DNA of 64,000 nucleotides from Phytoseiulus persimilis (lineage: Eukaryota; Arthropoda; Arachnida; Mesostigmata; Phytoseiidae), in the NCBI GenBank assembly GCA_037576195.1, contig CM075101.1, positions 54,674,629-54,738,628 on the forward strand, read 5' to 3'. The position numbers were made by a program, and so were the translations under genes. The notes below the pieces were generated by a model, which worked only from the letters and a program-made list of their open reading frames with translations, searched no databases and had not been told where the DNA came from. Shown piece by piece: positions 59,780 to 64,000 of this stretch. Positions within the stretch are counted from its first letter, which is position 1. Every line of letters starts with the position of its first letter.

Positions 59780-60482
59780 GACCTCCGTTCCAGCTCTCTC
59801 TCGGATGCGTCCTACTCCTTCGCCAGAGAGCGTAAGCCTACGCCAACATCAAGCGCTGAGCGGAACCCGACGAGAGGCGAGCATTCAGGTGGTTACACGA
59901 TGTTTTCCTGATAGGTTACCATTCAGTCGACCCCTCCAGCATTGCTACTAGACTCAGGAAAAGCACCAGAAATCTGAGTTACTTAGATCGAAAAGATCAC
60001 AAGTTTACGAATGATTCCGAGGCCTCAGTATAGTGACTGCACTTCTCATGGAAACACTCCAATGCTGGTGAACCTGAGCCGGGGTTGTCGTTTGCACAGA
60101 ATATCGAATGACTCGTCCTCAATCTCGGTACGGCTCCCCACAAAATTGAGTGGGCCAGAGACTGGAGGGGGCACAGCTCCAGGAGCGGCGATAGTCCAAC
60201 GGCTTCCGGGGGAGATGCTCGATCTTGAGCCGGATCCCAGAGTTTCGCGAACGCCGTCGAGCTACGCGTTCTGAGAGAGCGGTAACGACGCATTTTTCCC
60301 GATCACGTGTTCCCTCCTTGATGTGATCTCTAGCTTATGGATGCTCATCTCCAAGCTTGACCTAGGAAGACAGCGGGCACACTTCCAGATGTTGGAACAA
60401 AGAAATCGTCGATGTTTCTGACGTCATCGAAATTTATTCTGAAGCTATCACAGCTATAACGCTACAAATATGAATCCTGAAC
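59780..60482. other. P block, copy 5
   Basis: This is the 3' flank of G1d, with AATAAA on the minus strand at 60433-60438. No gene is recognised. Confidence 0.5.
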
Positions 60483-61850
60483 CTATTTCCTGAGCAGGAT
60501 TCCCACCGCCACCAGATCGTCCAGGACGGACTTGCCGTTAAGTTTCATTTCTGAAACTCTGAGGCGGTCCCTCATCAGAGACCCCCTCCGCTCACATTCA
60601 TAGGAGAGGTCGTATGTCTTCTCGAGAACATGAGCCTCCAAGCTTCCCATCGAAGTCGAGGCGACCTCGAAGCCAACGATATCCAGATCGACAGCTTTGA
60701 CGGTCCAGCACTTGTAGAGAGACGAGAGCTCTAGCACCTCGTCTTTCCGGACCGTTCGCTGCCGACCCTGGTCAATCAGTTCCACGGAGACGACGCCTCC
60801 GGTCTCGCTTATCTTGCGACACCGCTGCCAGGTTGGGGTGACGTCGTCTTTGCAGGCGTAGACGACCTCTGGCTCCATCTCGTCCACGCCGCAGGCGATA
60901 AAGTCCGCGTATTCCTGGAGGTCATCAGCGAGCTTCCTCTGATCCGCCCGCCAGCCCGTTTCTAAGGCCACTAATTGGTTCCCGTGACCCAACGCGACGA
61001 TTTGGAACGTCCCTTTACGGGTTTCTGCTGGCGCCTCTGTCGATCGTTTTTTCTCGAGAGGCTTCCTGAGGAATCCGTTCGATGGTCTGTAAAGAAAGCA
61101 GATTTGAAACATCCGACTTTGTCTGGGAGAACATTCCCGCTCGACTCTGCATCAAACTCGAACTGAGAGCTTTCATGACTTGGGAGATATGGTACCCGCA
61201 AAACGATTGGGAAATTTCACTCACGGTTGGTTTCGGCTCTTGTCGTTGCCGCCATTCTCTTGGGCAGGGCGATTGGAGGTGAAATGGCGATTGGGGGTGG
61301 CCGTTTTCACCCTCATGAATTCGCCCATGAAATGCGTGTCGTCTTTCTGGGCGATCACGGCCTTGATTGTCGCTTCGTTCGCGAAGTTCACGAACCTAGA
61401 ATTGGAAGAATGAGCTAATCGTTGGAGCTCCTGCGAAGCGTGGAAGCGACGGAAAACTACATCGATTACTGGGAGTCCAGATGCCCAACAATCGTGTCAA
61501 TCGAGGCTCCTGTGGTACAACAAGTCGCCTGTGCCTCAAACTCAAACTGCGCATGAAGTGATTTGGGCTGGTCGAGCAACCAGTACTTACGCGACTTGAC
61601 GAGACCTCCGAGGATCATCCTTCTTGTTGACCAAGCGTATGCTCATCGGTTTGAACGGGTGCAGGAATTTCAGGACGTCGCCCTGGGGAAAAGACGGTTC
61701 GAATCAATCTTCTTCTATCTTAAACGCAGTGTCTGACGAGGGATGGTATGTTCTATAGCTTCGGATCTCTTCACAGGGTAGAACTCTACTTACATTGGTT
61801 GCCCATGCTGCGAATGAGTTGATGAACAGGGTTTGCTCGCGACAGTCCAT
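60483..61850 (-). CDS. RRM-Tudor protein, intact copy G1d
   Basis: Exons are 61794-61850, 61591-61682, 61225-61395 and 60483-61086. The 307-residue product differs from G1a at about four residues (K5E, D56N just after RNP1, S85N, Q272E). Splice sites and stop are intact. Confidence 0.88.
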
Positions 61851-61971
61851 CTCTACGCTTTTCTTCTGACTGAGTCAGAAAAGTGAGAACCGGATCGTAA
61901 AGTTCTGAATCGTACAGAGAAGGCAACGAGAGTGATTCCAACGCACCGGAGCTTCCTCATTTATAGTGAAT
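61851..61971 (-). promoter_or_regulatory. Promoter/5' leader of G1d
   Basis: TATAAA is at 61960-61965 and the 17-bp palindrome at 61864-61880. Confidence 0.55.
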
Positions 61972-64000
61972 CTGAGCCCGAGTTCTAGGAGAGAGAGATC
62001 TAGGCTCTGCACTACTCCAAAGAATTCCGAATTCTTTCGCAGGAATCCTAGTTGTGGTTACACCCTTCTCACCTGCGTCAGCGGCGTAGACCGGCAGAAG
62101 CTAAGAGGGGCATCTCATCGAGGACTATCAAAGTTGAGGTTACGAAAAAACAACTCGGTTTTCTCGAACCCCTTGCTGGAGTGCTTCGCTCGATCCGTCA
62201 GCCCCCTCAAGAGAAAGCTCTTGAGGAGGGTACTCTCGAGGACGATCCATACGGCCGCCGAGCTCTTCATAGTGAAAATCGTCGGACGCTCACACATCGA
62301 GTGTTGACCGAATCCCGATATGAGAATATAGATCCAGTTAACTAATGGAGTCAAGGATTGGAGATAAGCTTATTGAAACCGCATCCTACGCGGGTGAAGT
62401 CGATCTCCCATGGGCGCCAGTGCAGCTAAGGCCAGAAAGAAATCGAAGTTGCCTGTTCTGTTGATACCGATGAGTGCCTGTCTTCATGACGATAACGGCG
62501 ATATATAGCGAACAAGAACGAACCCCGTGAGTATTTTCCCATATTAGTTCGGAAATTCCGCGACTTCTGAATTCTTCCAAAAAATCGCAAGGGGAGGTCG
62601 CGGGGACTCCGATTTTTCTTCGAGAATAGGATCATGTCTCGTCAAAATTTCTACCATTCAAGGAAGTCGACGGACGCCGTCTTCCTTCGTGGCGTTTCAT
62701 TCAAGTCTTGAAAGTCTCCCCGGTGGGCCTGCGAAACGACCTGTCGATAATGACTCATTCTCGAGTCGAGAGTTCGTGAATCACCTGAAGTCTTCGAAGT
62801 CAAATGCTGAAAGCAAAGCGCAGACGATCGTGTTTGACGGCAGGCGAAGATATTTCACAGGAATTTCCGCGGACTCATTCGCCTGCGCCGGGCGCCCCAT
62901 GCCAGCAGATTCGGAGGAAAAATTCATAGTAGAGATCGATTTTGTACAAGAAGGCGACTGCGTCTCTCGCCGTTATGAGACGGAAGTCGACGGCCGTCAA
63001 CGCGAGTTTGTTGGAGAGATAAGAGCCCCAGTGACTGACGTTCTTGAACTGCGGCCGTCGCTTTTGAAGAAAGGGTTGGAGAAGGATAATTTTTTTGATT
63101 CCCAAAACTCGGATTCGATCGCTCCGCGCTGAAGAGATATTCTGCTCAAATCGATCCCCGTATTCGGGACACGGGGACCAATCAAATTCAAACATTCGAA
63201 CCCGAGATCCCACCTTCTCTAACGACAGTCTGCATGCGTGCCATCGCATGCATGGTCGTAATTCTGCTAAAATTCGGAACGAATAACAGAAAATATGTTT
63301 GAAACGAAGAGCTCCTCACTGAAGTCCGACTCCGCTTGATCGGAGCTTGATTACTGCTCGAGAAAGAATAAGGAAGAAGGGGATCGTGACAGACCCTTGG
63401 GATTTCTTCATGAGAAGGGTCGAAAGTCAGGCTACATTCATTGTTAACATGAGTATAATCCGAATCATTCCCCCTCAAATTTTGAGGGATAAACTGCAGA
63501 AAGATATCGACTTCATCCCCGATTACGGTGTGTCAGAGCTCACGACCACCCCCGCTCCTCTGATCAGGCTCTTCCAGGGCTCCGGCTCCTCTACCGAGGT
63601 TTGGCTGGAAAATTCCAAGAGCGAACGATGAGCTAACCCGTATGAGGCAGGAAGCTCACGATGGAGATGAGCCGAGCTGACACTTCCGAAAGGGGAATCC
63701 TGTTCCGACAACATAGTTGAAGATGGATACTGATTCACTTTGTCTTCTTCTATCCTCCTTCATACTGATTATTCGCTCATCGAAAGTCTTCGAACACATG
63801 ATTCAATGATCTCAAGTGCCCGAAGCCAGCTGAGCAGCTGAGCGAAGAGCCGAGCGTACGAAACTAAGCTTCTCTGCAGTGCGCTGAAAGGAGGGAGCCC
63901 CTGCACCTTGGAGAGTAACTCATTCTTGAGGAACTGTTGCGACGGTTAAGCGTCCGTTGATCTCCATGAGTAGCGCTCCTCGACTGGATAGATATTTTTG
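61972..64000. other. Upstream block with A block, copy 4 (cut by window end)
   Basis: Matches 34165-36190. The empty Gypsy site is at 63208-63212 and the 103-codon frame at 63323-63631. The window ends about 120 bp before the expected foldback element. Confidence 0.45.

Overview
The window is nuclear DNA of an animal. Its genes have short GT-AG introns, TATA boxes and AATAAA signals, and it is packed with animal-type retroelements (APE-type LINEs, a tRNA-derived SINE, a Gypsy LTR element). The gene type and LINE families fit an arthropod or another ecdysozoan, but the species cannot be named from the sequence. Many long open frames on the plus strand are antisense shadows of minus-strand LINEs.

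The backbone is a tandem higher-order repeat array. One full unit, read left to right, is: P block (3' flank) - complete four-exon RRM-plus-Tudor gene on the minus strand (G1) - its promoter and an upstream A block - a foldback/MITE element - a second P block - a second, decapitated copy of the gene (G2) - LINE-1 (minus strand, holding a nested solo LTR and a nested SINE) - an unrecognised membrane-protein-like frame - a duplicated promoter - LINE-2 (R1-like, minus strand). Unit starts after LINE-2 lie near 20183, 31973, 45748 and 59780, so the full period is about 13.8-14.0 kb. The 20183-31972 unit is short because G1 and G2 were fused by unequal exchange, and it was then enlarged by a private LINE-3. 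The left edge (1-9790) is a partial unit carrying a private Gypsy element.

There are eight copies of the RRM-Tudor gene. Four look intact (7472-8839, 32676-34043, 46451-47819, 60483-61850) and encode a 307-residue protein with an RNA recognition motif and an extended Tudor domain, the order seen in TDRD10 and, in part, insect Vreteno. Proteins of this class act in germline RNA granules and the piRNA pathway. Four copies (13079-13603, 20886-22025, 38281-39202, 52057-53233) lack exon 1 and part of exon 2 and are pseudogenes.

Mobile elements date one another. LINE-1, with its nested solo LTR and SINE, LINE-2 and the foldback element are shared by array copies and predate amplification. LINE-3, a 125-bp retrocopy and the Gypsy element each occur once and postdate it. 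Calls rest on reading the sequence; no database search was run.
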